From NCBI RefSeq assembly GCF_049615385.1, contig NZ_JBMZFL010000011.1: a stretch of 64,000 nt of DNA; one strand, 5' to 3'. Shown here piece by piece: positions 1-9,411 of the stretch. This DNA is from Aequoribacter sp049615385 (GTDB taxonomy: Bacteria; Pseudomonadota; Gammaproteobacteria; Pseudomonadales; Halieaceae). The first letter of the stretch is position 1. The number at the start of each line of letters is the position of its first letter. The notes under the pieces are model-generated. The model was given only the letters and a program-made list of their open reading frames with translations. It was not told the DNA's origin and did not search any database. Both the position numbers and the translations under genes were made by a program.

Positions 1-2
1 CG

Positions 3-2253
3 ATGAAAGCAATTCAAAAACGTCTAGTAGGTGCGACAGCTTTAGCGGTAATGACACTAAGCGGTGCTGCTGTAGCGCAAATGCAACTTGAAGAGGTTGT
101 GGTAACCGCGTAAAAACGCGCAGAAAGTGCCCAAGATGTGCCTGTTGCGCTAACGGCAATTAGTGGTGACGCGATTGAAAACATGGGCATCGGCAACATG
201 GGGGATCTAACCCAAATGTCGAGTTCGTTGACGGTGCAAGAATCGGGTAACCGTAACGAAAGCCCCGTATCGATTCGCGGTATTGGTACTTTTTCGTATG
301 CAATTGGTGTTGAGCCATCGGTATCGGTCATTATCGACGAGGTTCCGGTTGCAACGACGGGTCAGGCCTTCGCCAACTTGGCGGATGTCGAACGTGTGGA
401 AGTCCTACGTGGCCCCCAAAGCACCCTATTTGGTAAGAATGCCTCTGCTGGTGTGATCAATATCGTCACCAAGAACCCCTCTGAAGAGTTTGAAGGTTCG
501 GTAGAAGTTACCGGTGCCGACGACGATTATTATCGTTTTGCCGGTTCAGTTTCGGGTCCCATTAGCGATTCAGTAGGTTTCCGCTTGAACGCGTACTACG
601 ATGACTTTGGTGGGAACATTGAAAATGCCCTAGGCGGCGATGATTTACAAGCAACGGAATCTCAGGGTGTTCGCGCTAAAGTTCGTTTCGACGCTTCACA
701 AGATCTGACGGTGACGGTAACAGCTGATTACAATGAGCTTGATCAAACTTTCTCGGCGAGCACTTTTCGCGAAGTATCGCCCGACGCGCAATGGCTGAAA
801 AACTTCGGCCTGGGTGTTTCGCAAGACGTGTGGTTCTCGGGCATTGGTTTGAAAGCAGGTGAAGACAACTTTAAAGGCGCTTCTTCCACAACTCCCCATT
901 CTGCATCGGAAGATTACTCCGTAGCTGTCAAAGTTGAGTATCAACTCGGTGAGCACTCAGTAACGTCAATTACTGGTTGGAGAAATTGGGAATACGTCAA
1001 TACCACGGACCTGGATGGTGCCGCTGACTTATTTGGTAGCTCTTGGGACATGTCGTCGCTGTACGAAATTGATCAAATTACGCAGGAGATTCGTATCGCT
1101 TCACCTGCTTCCGATACCTTCGAGTATGTCGCAGGTCTGTGGTATTCGCAGTCAGACTATGATCGAGGGTTTGTTCGTAAACCACTTATCCCTGGTACGA
1201 CGGTAGCTAAGTCAGATTGGTTAGCCTATGCGGGTAACGAGGCCTTGTCGGTCTTTGGTCAAGGTACTTTGAAACTCTCTGAACAGCTTAATGTAACCGC
1301 AGGCCTTCGCTACCAAATGGAAGATGTCGAAGTTCAGTTTGACAACGCGGTTAATGGCGGTGCTTTTGCGGGCTCAGATGATGATTCCGTGATGGTAGGC
1401 CGGGCAGCTGTGCAATATTTTGTGAACGACGACGTCATGCTATACGCAAGTTACGCTCGTGGTTATAAAGGGCAAGCCTACAACACCACCAGCTCGTTTA
1501 ACCAGTTCCAAGCCGATAATCCAGTAAGCACTGAAGATTCAGATGCCTATGAGGTGGGTATTAAAGGCGACTTCATGGACGGTCGTTTGCGTGTAAACGC
1601 TAACTACTTCTTGGTTAACTACACTGGGTTCCAGGCGCAAAGCGGTATTATCGATCCAAATACCGGAGCTGTCGAACTTTCGTTGGATAACGTGGGCGAG
1701 CTCGAGACCTCGGGTGTTGAACTCGATGTGACTGCTTTGCTCAGTGACAACTTATTGTTAAACGTGGGCGCATCGTGGACTGACGCAACTATCGAGGAAT
1801 TTGGTACAGCCCAATGCTACAACGGTCAGACCGCGGCGCAGGGATGTATTACCGATCCAGAGCTCGGCAGCATTCAGGATCTAGCTGGCAAGCCCCTTAA
1901 ATAACTCACCTGATCTGAAAGTCGTAGTTGGATTGGATTATGGTTTCAACGTTGATGAAAAGTTCGATGGCTTCATGCGCGCACATTACCAGTGGCAGGA
2001 CGAAGTGAACTTCTCGCTGACACAAGACCCACTAACGGTTCTGGGCTCCTACGGCATCCTCAACTTGAGTGCAGGTGTAGAGTCTACCGATGGGCGTTAT
2101 ACTGTGACCGCGTTTGTGAACAACGCACTCGATGAGTTTTATGTAACTGCCTTACCTAACTTGTCGTCGCTCTACGGTGCGACAGCACTTAGCCAAATCG
2201 TACCCCGCAACGCCGAGCGCATCATGGGCGTTCGCTTGAAATACAACTTCTAA
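3..2253 (+). pseudogene. TonB-dependent outer-membrane receptor, disrupted by a nonsense codon and a frameshift
   Basis: Reading from ATG at 3, a signal peptide (residues 1 to about 25, ending AVAQ) leads into a TonB box, EEVVVTA, then TAA at 111-113 where relatives of this receptor type usually have Gln (CAA). The same frame continues with KRAESAQDVPVAL, a plug domain (VERVEVLRGPQSTLFGKNASAGVINIVTK) and a long beta-barrel up to a stop at 1902-1904. The barrel resumes one frame over (PLNNSPDLKVVVGLDYGF...) and ends at 2253 in GVRLKYNF, a proper C-terminal barrel strand ending in Phe. One extra A in the run 1899-1901 explains the shift. Repaired, the protein would be about 749 residues. Such receptors take up siderophores, vitamins or other large solutes; the ligand cannot be told. 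The neighbouring genes are intact, so real decay is more likely than poor sequence, though two local errors remain possible. Confidence 0.85.
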
Positions 2254-2272
2254 GGTCTGTTGACCCCCTTTC

Positions 2273-2299
2273 AAGGCCGCCCAGAGCGGCCTTTTTTTT
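2273..2299 (+). terminator. Rho-independent terminator of the receptor gene
   Basis: An 8-bp perfect stem, AAGGCCGC / GCGGCCTT, with loop CCAGA is followed by a run of T. It lies 20 bases after the receptor stop codon and isolates the next gene. Confidence 0.9.
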
Positions 2300-2371
2300 G
2301 CCTGTAAATTGTGCCGAACGACACTTTGTTTTAGTGTGTATTTTTCGACGCAGGTTAGGGCAAGGTGGGGC

Positions 2372-4147
2372 ATGGAATTTGATCTGATTATCAAAAACGG
2401 CACGGTGATCGACGGTACGGGTGCCGCGGCTTTTAGAGCCGATGTTGCAGTTCAGGATGGACTCATTGTCGCAGTAGGCCACGACCTTGGTGCGGCCCAA
2501 AAAGAGATCGATGCACAGGGCTGTATCGTGACTCCGGGCTTTATTGACATTCACACCCACTATGACGGTCAAGTGACGTGGGACAAAGACATGCGTCCGA
2601 GCGTGAACCATGGCGTTAGTACCGTTGTTATGGGCAGCTGTGGTGTTGGCTTCGCGCCAGTACGCCCAAGCGATCACGAAAAGCTGATTCGTCTGATGGA
2701 AGGGGTGGAGGATATCCCCGGCTCGGCGCTTGCCGAGGGCTTAACTTGGGACTGGGAAACGCTGCCCGAGTACATGGACTCGATTGCAGCAAAGCCCCAC
2801 ACCATTGACGTTGCGGTTCAGGTAACACACGACCCTCTGCGCGTTTATGTTATGGGTGACCGTGCAGTATCGGATCAAGCCGCTACGCAACAGGATATAG
2901 CCGAAATGCAGCGACTCACCCGGGAGGCGTTGCAAGCCGGAGCGATAGGCTTTTCGACTGGGCGATCGGACGTGCACCGCAGTGCGGACGGTGATTGGAC
3001 ACCTTCATCTGAAGCAGGCAGCGCTGAACTTGAGGGTATCGCGCATGCGTTTCAGGGCCTGAGTCATGGCGTATTACAGGCGGTTAACGATTTTAATCTT
3101 GAGCGCGAGGCCGACGACTTTGATGCCGAGTTTGATCTAATCGAAGGGTTTGCAAAAGCGGCAGGCGGGCGTCCTTTCTCGCTGAGTTTAATGCAGCGCG
3201 ATTTTGCCCCTGATCAGTGGCATCGAATTATTGATCGAACAGAGCGTGCGGTCGAGCAGGGTCTGAACATGCATTTGCAGACGGCACCGCGCGGCATTGG
3301 CGTGATTACCGGGTTGCAGTGTACCTTTCATCCTTTTATTGGGTTTCCGAGCTACAAAGCGATTTCCCAAAAGCCCTTGACAGAGCGGGTGGCGATTATG
3401 TCTGACCCCGCGTTCAAGAAGCGCTTGTTGCAAGAAAAGTCTGAAAAAGTAGCGGGTGATGGGACCTCGGTTCCACCCATCACTGACTTGCTGTTAGCCG
3501 CGATAGATTATGTGGCTGGTAAAACCTTTCTGCTAGACGATAACCCGAATTATGAGCAAAGCGCTGAGACTTCGGTGTACGCCATGGCGCAAGCGCACGG
3601 GCAGTCGTCTTTGGGTATGCTCTACGACTTGATGTTACAAGATGGCGGTGAGCAGTTGCTATACTTCCCAATTTACAACTACACCGACATGAACTTCGAG
3701 GCCGTGCACACAATGATGACACACCCGCGAGCGATTATGGGTTTGTCGGACGGTGGCGCGCACGTTGGGACTATTTGTGATTCGAGCTTTTCGACTTATT
3801 TACTCACCTACTGGGCCAGAGACCGCCAAAGCGGACCGAAGCTTGCGGTTGAAGAGGCAATTCGAAAACTCACATCAGAACCTGCCGATTACTTAGGTAT
3901 GTCTGACCGCGGTCGTCTGAGTGTGGGTTTAAAAGCGAATATTAATGTCATCGAATTTGACCGTTTGCGCTTGTTTGCGCCACAGATGGTCAAAGATCTG
4001 CCTGCAGGTGGCCAGCGCCTGTTGCAGGATGCCGCGGGCTACCGGTCGATATTGGTGGCAGGGCGAGAAGTACTCGCGAACGATGTCCTAACGGGTGCTT
4101 ACCCTGGATCTTTGTATCGAGCAGGGCAAGCGCAAACTACTGTTTGA
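2372..4147 (+). CDS. N-acyl-D-amino-acid deacylase family amidohydrolase
   Basis: A 591-residue member of the amidohydrolase superfamily, D-aminoacylase branch, which hydrolyses N-acyl-D-amino acids or related amides with a bound metal. Visible: a small beta domain at the N-terminus (IKNGTVIDGTG), the metal motif GFIDIHTHYDGQ around residue 65, the branch-specific SCGVGFAP with its conserved Cys, and GLSDGGAHVGTICD carrying the late Asp and His. The start is ATG 2372 after a GGTGGGG stretch; an upstream in-frame extension to 2309 looks non-coding. There is no signal peptide, so it is cytoplasmic. It overlaps smpB tail to tail by 11 bases. The exact substrate is not predictable, since the family also includes dihydropyrimidinase-like and aryl-amide enzymes. 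Confidence 0.85.
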   Translation: MEFDLIIKNGTVIDGTGAAAFRADVAVQDGLIVAVGHDLGAAQKEIDAQGCIVTPGFIDIHTHYDGQVTWDKDMRPSVNHGVSTVVMGSCGVGFAPVRPSDHEKLIRLMEGVEDIPGSALAEGLTWDWETLPEYMDSIAAKPHTIDVAVQVTHDPLRVYVMGDRAVSDQAATQQDIAEMQRLTREALQAGAIGFSTGRSDVHRSADGDWTPSSEAGSAELEGIAHAFQGLSHGVLQAVNDFNLEREADDFDAEFDLIEGFAKAAGGRPFSLSLMQRDFAPDQWHRIIDRTERAVEQGLNMHLQTAPRGIGVITGLQCTFHPFIGFPSYKAISQKPLTERVAIMSDPAFKKRLLQEKSEKVAGDGTSVPPITDLLLAAIDYVAGKTFLLDDNPNYEQSAETSVYAMAQAHGQSSLGMLYDLMLQDGGEQLLYFPIYNYTDMNFEAVHTMMTHPRAIMGLSDGGAHVGTICDSSFSTYLLTYWARDRQSGPKLAVEEAIRKLTSEPADYLGMSDRGRLSVGLKANINVIEFDRLRLFAPQMVKDLPAGGQRLLQDAAGYRSILVAGREVLANDVLTGAYPGSLYRAGQAQTTV

Positions 4148-4619
4148 CGTTCTCGCGAACAATGCGCTGTTTTTGGCGGTTCCAGTCGCGTTCTTTGGTT
4201 GCATCGCGTTTGTCGTGTGCTTGTTTACCCTGTGCGAGTGCGATTTTGGCCTTGACCAAGTGGCCTTTCCAGTAAAGGCCGGTGCAGACACAAGTTTGGC
4301 CTTTTTGCTGAATGGCGGCTAGTATGCGCGCGAGCTCTTTTTTGTGAAGCAATAATTTGCGCGTGCGTGTTGGGTCAGTGACAAAGTGAGTCGATGCCGT
4401 GGCGAGTGGCGTGATTTGAGAACCGAGCAAATAAGCCTCGCCATTTTTCATAATGACATAAGAGTCGGTGAGCTGAACCTTGCCCGCGCGCAGACTCTTA
4501 ACCTCCCAGCCAGTCAATGAGATGCCCGCCTCAAAATCGTCCAGCAGCTTAAAATCAAAGCTGGCTCGTTTGTTCGAAGCGATTTGGTTACTGCTTTGCT
4601 TGGGTTTCTTTTTGCTCAT
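4137..4619 (-). CDS. smpB: SsrA-binding protein SmpB
   Basis: A 160-residue protein, the normal length for SmpB, which binds tmRNA and brings it to stalled ribosomes for trans-translation. The family signature GWEVKSLRAGK follows the N-terminal segment SNKRASFDF, and the C-terminal tail is very basic (KRDATKERDWNRQKQRIVRENVKQ), as needed to occupy the mRNA channel. The start is ATG 4619 (MSKKKPKQ); an ATG 33 bases upstream would add a non-conserved extension. It is divergent from the transporter gene at 4719, leaving about 100 bases for both promoters. Confidence 0.97.
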   Translation of the reverse strand: MSKKKPKQSSNQIASNKRASFDFKLLDDFEAGISLTGWEVKSLRAGKVQLTDSYVIMKNGEAYLLGSQITPLATASTHFVTDPTRTRKLLLHKKELARILAAIQQKGQTCVCTGLYWKGHLVKAKIALAQGKQAHDKRDATKERDWNRQKQRIVRENVKQ

Positions 4620-4718
4620 CGGCGCATTATACGTGAACCGCTGGCGCCGCACAGTAATTCTTCTCTTTTCAAAGTGCTTATCCTAGGCCATCCTTAACCG
4701 ATGGATAGGAGACCCTGA

Positions 4719-6074
4719 TTGTTTTTTATTTCCTCAACACATGATGTCTGGCAATCGAGAACCACGTTCTTTTTTGGTTTGATCGCAGCAACTCTGGGGC
4801 TAGGTAATGTCTGGCGCACTGCGGGTTTGGCGGCCGAACACGGAGGCGGCGTGTTTTGGATTGTATACACGCTCTTGATGGTTCTGACCGCTGTGCCCAT
4901 CGTGTTGTCAGAAGCTGTAGTTGGGCGAGCCGCTAATGGTGGTGTTGCAAACGCTGTTGAAGTATTTGCACAGCGCTCAGGAACGCCCCGCCGCTGGGGT
5001 GGCTTGGGTTTATTTGCCGCAGCTTCTGCGCTTCTCGCCGCGGTTTCTTTATTGCTGACTTCTGGCTGGGTGATTGCGGTCGGTTTCGACCTGGCTAAAG
5101 GTGACTTTGCCGCAGTGAGCTTGTTACAGGTCGGAAATTACTTTCAGGCGCTGGATGCCAATCATGACCGTACTCTCGGTCTGAGTTTAAGCGTATTGGC
5201 CGGCCTTATTGCGGTATTGATGGTTGGCGTAAAACGTGGCTTGGGCGTCTTTGTATGGCTGGTCAGTTTATTGGTTTTCGCCTTGGTATTTGTGTTGGTC
5301 TATCACAGTTTATTGGCAGGCGATGTGGCGGCCGCGGGTACTTATCTATTCAAGACTGACGCCAACGCAGTGACTTGGAAAACGTTTTTATACGCCCTCA
5401 TGCAGGCTATGACGACTTTATGCCTCGGGCTTGGCGTGGTCAGCACTTACGCGACCTATGCGTCCAAAGAAGTCCCTTTAGGACGTGTGATGCTTGCGAT
5501 TTGTGTGTTTGATGTCGGTTTTGGGGTGCTGGCTGGCGTGATCGCCTATCCTCTGATTTTTGCACAAGATATTACTCCAGCGAGCGGTTTGAGCCTGCTA
5601 TTCATAGCGCTTCCTAAGGCTTACGGCAACATTGTTCAAGGTGATTTGATGGGCGGCCTCTACTACCTTATGACGCTGCTTGTAATATCTGGCACTGTAA
5701 TTGCGCTACTGCAGGTCGTGGTGACGCTTATCATGCAACAGACGCGATTATCACGTTTTGTTGCGGCGCCTTTGGTCGGTCTCTGCGTGGCCGGCTTGCT
5801 GTGGGCGATCTATGAGTGGATAAAGTCTCAGACGGGTTACAGCACATGGTTAGCCGTGGCCCTGAGTGATCGTTTGCTCAGTACTATACTCCTTCCTTTG
5901 GTGGCGCTTGGCTTTGCCTTGTTGGTCGGCTGGCGGGCTAATACAGTGGGTTTGGTGCGAGCCTTGGACCGAGAAAGCCACACATTTATCCGTTTGTGGA
6001 TGGGTTTGCTGAAATATCTAGTCCCCCTAGCCAGCCTGATTCTGTTGAGCTCGGGGTGGCTGGCGTATTTTTAG
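4719..6074 (+). CDS. Sodium-dependent transporter of the NSS (SNF) family
   Basis: A 451-residue inner-membrane protein with about 11 hydrophobic segments, the usual number for bacterial members of the neurotransmitter:sodium symporter family, which import amino acids or amines with Na+. The first helix has the family signature ATLGLGNVWR followed by GGGVFWIVYTL, the unwound substrate- and ion-binding part of helix 1. The start is TTG: AGGAG at 4707-4711 sits 7 bases before it and no in-frame ATG is close by. The gene sits between smpB and ratA, which are usually direct neighbours, so it looks like a lineage-specific insertion. The substrate is unknown. Confidence 0.88.
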   Translation: MFFISSTHDVWQSRTTFFFGLIAATLGLGNVWRTAGLAAEHGGGVFWIVYTLLMVLTAVPIVLSEAVVGRAANGGVANAVEVFAQRSGTPRRWGGLGLFAAASALLAAVSLLLTSGWVIAVGFDLAKGDFAAVSLLQVGNYFQALDANHDRTLGLSLSVLAGLIAVLMVGVKRGLGVFVWLVSLLVFALVFVLVYHSLLAGDVAAAGTYLFKTDANAVTWKTFLYALMQAMTTLCLGLGVVSTYATYASKEVPLGRVMLAICVFDVGFGVLAGVIAYPLIFAQDITPASGLSLLFIALPKAYGNIVQGDLMGGLYYLMTLLVISGTVIALLQVVVTLIMQQTRLSRFVAAPLVGLCVAGLLWAIYEWIKSQTGYSTWLAVALSDRLLSTILLPLVALGFALLVGWRANTVGLVRALDRESHTFIRLWMGLLKYLVPLASLILLSSGWLAYF

Positions 6075-6110
6075 CGTGCCGCGGTCCTTGGGAATCGGGT
6101 AAAATACAGC

Positions 6111-6551
6111 ATGATAGAAATTAATCGCAGTGCATTGTTGCCATATTCCGCGCGCCAGTTATTTGATTTGGTGTCTGAAATTTCCGCCTATCCTGACTAC
6201 ATTCCCGGCTGCACAGGAACCAAACTGTTAGGTCAGTGGGAGCGCGGTGTAGAGGCAGAGCTGACGGTCTCCGCATTGGGGGTTAAACAGTCGTTCGCAA
6301 CCCGTAATACGGTGATTGATGGGCAAGAAATCCGGATGGAATTATTAAATGGTCCGCTGCAACACCTTGTCGGACGTTGGCTATTTAAATCGCTGTCTGA
6401 CTCTGCCTGCAAGATCGAACTCAATTTGGTATTCGAAACTACAGGTTCCTTAAAGAAAATTGCAGCAAAACAACTGGTTGAACGCACCAGCACGACGGTG
6501 GTCGATGCTTTGATTCAAAAAGCGCATGAGTTGTTCGGGAGGGGGTCTTGA
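6111..6551 (+). CDS. ratA: RatA family protein (START/Coq10-like)
   Basis: A 146-residue single-domain member of the polyketide cyclase/START superfamily. The sequence starts IEINRSALLPYSARQLFDLVSEISAYPDYIPGC, typical of RatA and the mitochondrial Coq10 proteins. E. coli RatA was reported as a toxin blocking 70S assembly, while Coq10 relatives bind ubiquinone, so the physiological role is debated. It overlaps the next gene (stop TGA within TTGA) and forms a two-gene operon with it, as in many gammaproteobacteria. Confidence 0.92.
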   Translation: MIEINRSALLPYSARQLFDLVSEISAYPDYIPGCTGTKLLGQWERGVEAELTVSALGVKQSFATRNTVIDGQEIRMELLNGPLQHLVGRWLFKSLSDSACKIELNLVFETTGSLKKIAAKQLVERTSTTVVDALIQKAHELFGRGS

Positions 6552-6856
6552 GCGCGCAAATTACCGTGGAGGTTGCTTATGCCCTGCCAAATAAGCAGCT
6601 CATCAAAGTCCTTGAAGTTCCAGTGGGTACCACAGCTCATCAAGCCGTCAAGCTTTCGGCTATTGCCGAAGCCTTTGATGCGGCGATACCCGAAGATGCC
6701 CCTTTAGGCATATTTGGAAAAGCGGTTGCGAATGAGCATGTGTTGCGAGAAGGCGATCGGGTCGAAATATATCGGCCTCTAATTGCTGACCCTAAAGAAG
6801 TACGAAAAGAGCGCGCGGCGAAGGCGCGCATTGCTCGAGCGAAGAATAAAAGTTAG
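6548..6856 (+). CDS. rnfH: RnfH family ubiquitin-like protein (RatB)
   Basis: A 102-residue beta-grasp protein of the RnfH/RatB family: ITVEVAYALPNKQLIKVLEVPVGTTAHQAV at the N-terminus, then DRVEIYRPLIADPKEVRKERAAKA, the family's conserved C-terminal motif, and a basic tail. The start is TTG at 6548 in a TTGA overlap with the ratA stop; the purine-rich GGGAGGGGG just upstream serves as ribosome site. The function is not settled; the gene is nearly always beside ratA. Its stop overlaps that of convergent bamE by 4 bases. Confidence 0.92.
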   Translation: MSAQITVEVAYALPNKQLIKVLEVPVGTTAHQAVKLSAIAEAFDAAIPEDAPLGIFGKAVANEHVLREGDRVEIYRPLIADPKEVRKERAAKARIARAKNKS

Positions 6857-7215
6857 TTCGATTCAGTTTCCGCTTCTTGGCTGGTTTCGCTGCTGGGCGG
6901 GATCTTGCTGTCAAAATGGCTTAACACCTCGCCATCGAAGTAAACCGTCAGGCGGTTATCAAGAATTTGTACGTCGCCGCGAGAAAAAACGTAGCGGTAA
7001 TCCCAGCGGTCCTCGTTGAAGGAGTCTTCGACTAAGGGCGTCCCCAATACAAAGCGAACTTGTCGTCGCGTCATGCCTGGCTTTAGTTGATCAATCATTT
7101 CTTGTGTCACAACATTGCCTTGTTCTATGCCGATTCGATATACGCCCGGGAAACCGACGAAACCACAGCCAGATAGGACAATTGTGGTTATAATGGCGAT
7201 GAGAATGAGACGCAT
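6853..7215 (-). CDS. bamE: Outer-membrane assembly lipoprotein BamE (OmlA/SmpA)
   Basis: A 120-residue lipoprotein of the BAM complex, which inserts beta-barrel proteins into the outer membrane. A short signal peptide ends in lipobox LSGC (Cys17). The core contains GNVVTQEMIDQLKPGMTRRQVRFVLGTPLV and DRWDYRY, the BamE domain signature. The C-terminal 15 residues are acidic and not conserved. It is divergent from fur, with about 70 bases between them. Confidence 0.95.
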   Translation of the reverse strand: MRLILIAIITTIVLSGCGFVGFPGVYRIGIEQGNVVTQEMIDQLKPGMTRRQVRFVLGTPLVEDSFNEDRWDYRYVFSRGDVQILDNRLTVYFDGEVLSHFDSKIPPSSETSQEAETESN

Positions 7216-7287
7216 TGTGAGAAACCTTTAACTATAGTAAGTGCAGTGGCATCATACTGGCCTTGAGCGATAGAGAGAACCCCTAAT

Positions 7288-7704
7288 ATGTCTTTTGAAA
7301 ACCAAGAATTGAAGAAAGCGGGGCTTAAGGTCACCTTACCGCGCCTTAAAATCATGCAAATTCTTGAGGCCAACTCCGAGCAAGGGCAGCACATGAGCGC
7401 TGAAGACGTATACAAGGCCCTCCTCGAAGCTGAAGAAGAAGTGGGCTTGGCAACCGTATACCGAGTTCTTACTCAGTTTGAATCCGCGGGCTTGGTGTCA
7501 CGCCATAACTTCGAGACGGGCCATTCGGTCTATGAAATTGCGAAGGGCGAGCACCATGACCACATGGTATGTGTGGATACAGGTGAGGTTATCGAATTCA
7601 CCGATTCCGTGATTGAAGAGCGCCAGCATCAAATCGCGAAAGAGCACGGGTTCCACTTGGAAGATCATTCCTTAGTGCTCTACGTTCGTAAAAAAAGCCG
7701 CTAA
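7288..7704 (+). CDS. fur: Ferric uptake regulator Fur
   Basis: A 138-residue iron-responsive repressor. The winged helix is at the N-terminus (LKKAGLKVTLPRLKIMQIL; EVGLATVYRVLTQFESAGLV) and the metal-binding part contains GEHHDHMVCVDTGEVIEF. In E. coli Fur the last motif has CxxC; here the second Cys is Thr, as in Pseudomonas Fur, so the structural zinc site is of that type. The gene is divergent from bamE and its stop overlaps recN by 4 bases. I saw no convincing Fur box in the 70-base upstream gap. Confidence 0.97.
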   Translation: MSFENQELKKAGLKVTLPRLKIMQILEANSEQGQHMSAEDVYKALLEAEEEVGLATVYRVLTQFESAGLVSRHNFETGHSVYEIAKGEHHDHMVCVDTGEVIEFTDSVIEERQHQIAKEHGFHLEDHSLVLYVRKKSR

Positions 7705-9353
7705 GAATATTGCCTTAGCAGCTGGGCCGCGTGCGCCTTGGTCTGATCGGTAATGTTCACCCCGCCGACCATGCGGGCTATTTCCTCAACTCGCTGCTCA
7801 TTCGAGAGCCGTTCAATGACTGTTCGAACGCCGGTATCGTCGTTGTTTTTTGCTATGAGCAGGTGATGGTCGCCTTGGCCTGCGACTTGAGCCAGGTGCG
7901 TCACGCACAAAACCTGCGAGTGCGAGGTGAGGCCGTGAAGTCGCTGGCCGACAATGTCCGCCGTCGCGCCGCCAATACCGACATCTACTTCGTCAAAAAT
8001 TAGGGTCGGCGTTACAGCCTGCTGTGCTGTCACTACTTGTATTGCTAGGCTGATGCGCGAGAGTTCACCACCTGACGCAATCTTCGCCAGAGCTTTTAGC
8101 TCTCCTTCTCGTTGAGTGGCTATTTTGAATTCGATTTCTTCCGCACCATAAGGCGATGGGATCTCACTGATATGTGGCGTCAGTGCAACGCCAAAGCGGC
8201 ACTGGCCCATCGCCAGAGATTGTAACTGATCGTGTACCTCAGACTGCAAATGTTCGGCGGCAGCCTTGCGCTGCCCCGAGAGGGCGTCAGCCGCCCCGGC
8301 ATAAGCGGCTTGGATGCTTGTTAACTGCCGCTTGAGTTCGGTAATGCGATCATCTGCGCCCAACAGAGCTTCTAGCTCCAGTTCGTAGGTCTGTAATTTT
8401 TGGGCAAGTTGGTCAGGCTGGGTACGGTGTTTGCGCGCTAATTCATAGACTTTGTCTAGGCGCTCGGTAATTTCAAGTAAGCGCTCGGGGTTTAATTCTA
8501 ATTTGTCGGAGCGGCGCTCGATGTCGCGACGAGCCTCGTCGATTTGGATGAGAGCAGAGTTTAGGAGTTCATAGGCTTCGCTGGTGAGCCCTGATTTTAG
8601 TCCCGATTCGAGTAAGCGTATGGTTTGGCGTAAACCATCTGATTGTTGCTCACAATGATATGCTGCTTCTGATAGCTGCTTGATCAGTGTTTCGCCCTGG
8701 CTAAGCAGATCTTGCTCCTGCTCGAGGCTTTTGAGTTCGTCTGCGCTGAGTATGACGCTTTGCAGTTCCTCGACTTGGTATTCTAAAAAGGCTTTCGCTT
8801 CTTGATTATCGGAGTTGCCTTGGGTAAGGGTATCCAACTCTTTCTTGACCTCACGAAATTCGTGGGCCAACTCGCGGGCTTTGTGCAGGTAAGAGGTGTC
8901 GGTAATCAGTGCGTCAAGAATATGTCGGTGTGTCTTTTTATTCATCAGCGATTGGTGCGCGTGCTGGCCGTGGATGTCGACCAAAAACTCACCCAGTTCA
9001 TTGCATTGTTGAGCGGTGCAGGGCACACCATTGATGTATGCTTTGCTTCTACCCTCGCTGGTGACGATACGGCGCAAAACCAAATCGTCATCGGCTTCGA
9101 GGTGATGCTTTGCCAGCCACGCTTGCGCTTGTGCTAAGCCGTGTAAATCAAAGCTTGCACTGATCTCTGCTTTATCTGCACCATACCGAACGCTGCTAGA
9201 GTCGGCTCGGTCGCCCAAGCACAATCCCAGAGCGTCAATTAATATGGATTTGCCCGCGCCCGTTTCGCCCGTAATAACGGTCATGCCGGCGTCGAAATCG
9301 ACAGCAACATCCTCGACGACCGCAAAATTCTTGATGTGAATGTGGGTGAGCAT
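7701..9353 (-). CDS. recN: DNA repair protein RecN
   Basis: A 550-residue SMC-like ATPase that helps repair double-strand breaks. The Walker A motif GETGAGKS is at residues 29-36, followed by a long coiled-coil middle (EAKAFLEYQVEELQSVILSADEL...). The ABC signature LASGGELSRISLA and Walker B TLIFDEVDVGIGG are near the C-terminus. Length is normal (about 553). RecN is SOS-controlled in E. coli, but no CTG-N10-CAG LexA box is visible upstream; a different palindrome lies at 9384-9411. Confidence 0.97.
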   Translation of the reverse strand: MLTHIHIKNFAVVEDVAVDFDAGMTVITGETGAGKSILIDALGLCLGDRADSSSVRYGADKAEISASFDLHGLAQAQAWLAKHHLEADDDLVLRRIVTSEGRSKAYINGVPCTAQQCNELGEFLVDIHGQHAHQSLMNKKTHRHILDALITDTSYLHKARELAHEFREVKKELDTLTQGNSDNQEAKAFLEYQVEELQSVILSADELKSLEQEQDLLSQGETLIKQLSEAAYHCEQQSDGLRQTIRLLESGLKSGLTSEAYELLNSALIQIDEARRDIERRSDKLELNPERLLEITERLDKVYELARKHRTQPDQLAQKLQTYELELEALLGADDRITELKRQLTSIQAAYAGAADALSGQRKAAAEHLQSEVHDQLQSLAMGQCRFGVALTPHISEIPSPYGAEEIEFKIATQREGELKALAKIASGGELSRISLAIQVVTAQQAVTPTLIFDEVDVGIGGATADIVGQRLHGLTSHSQVLCVTHLAQVAGQGDHHLLIAKNNDDTGVRTVIERLSNEQRVEEIARMVGGVNITDQTKAHAAQLLRQYS

Positions 9354-9383
9354 GCGCGGTGTCCTTATAATGCGCTAAGTGTC

Positions 9384-9411
9384 TACTAAGTCATAGAATA
9401 CTCACTTAGTA
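9384..9411. promoter_or_regulatory. Palindrome between recN and hrcA, possible operator
   Basis: Perfect 8-bp inverted arms TACTAAGT and ACTTAGTA are separated by 12 bases, 31 bases upstream of the recN start and about 110 upstream of hrcA. A further CTAAGT lies at 9376-9381. It matches neither the E. coli LexA box nor CIRCE. The spacing suits a dimeric regulator, but the protein is unknown. Confidence 0.4.

Noticed and set aside
111..113. TAA at 111 as a real stop with a downstream start at 138
   Set aside because: A start at 138 would leave the receptor without signal peptide and TonB box; the sequence before the stop is clearly the same gene.
1890..1935. Programmed frameshift in the TonB-dependent receptor
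   Set aside because: No slippery heptamer or downstream stem-loop is evident, and a second independent lesion (TAA at 111) exists. Gene decay or sequence error is simpler.
7216..7287. Fur box for fur autoregulation
   Set aside because: No stretch resembling GATAATGAT-type repeats is visible in the short bamE-fur gap.
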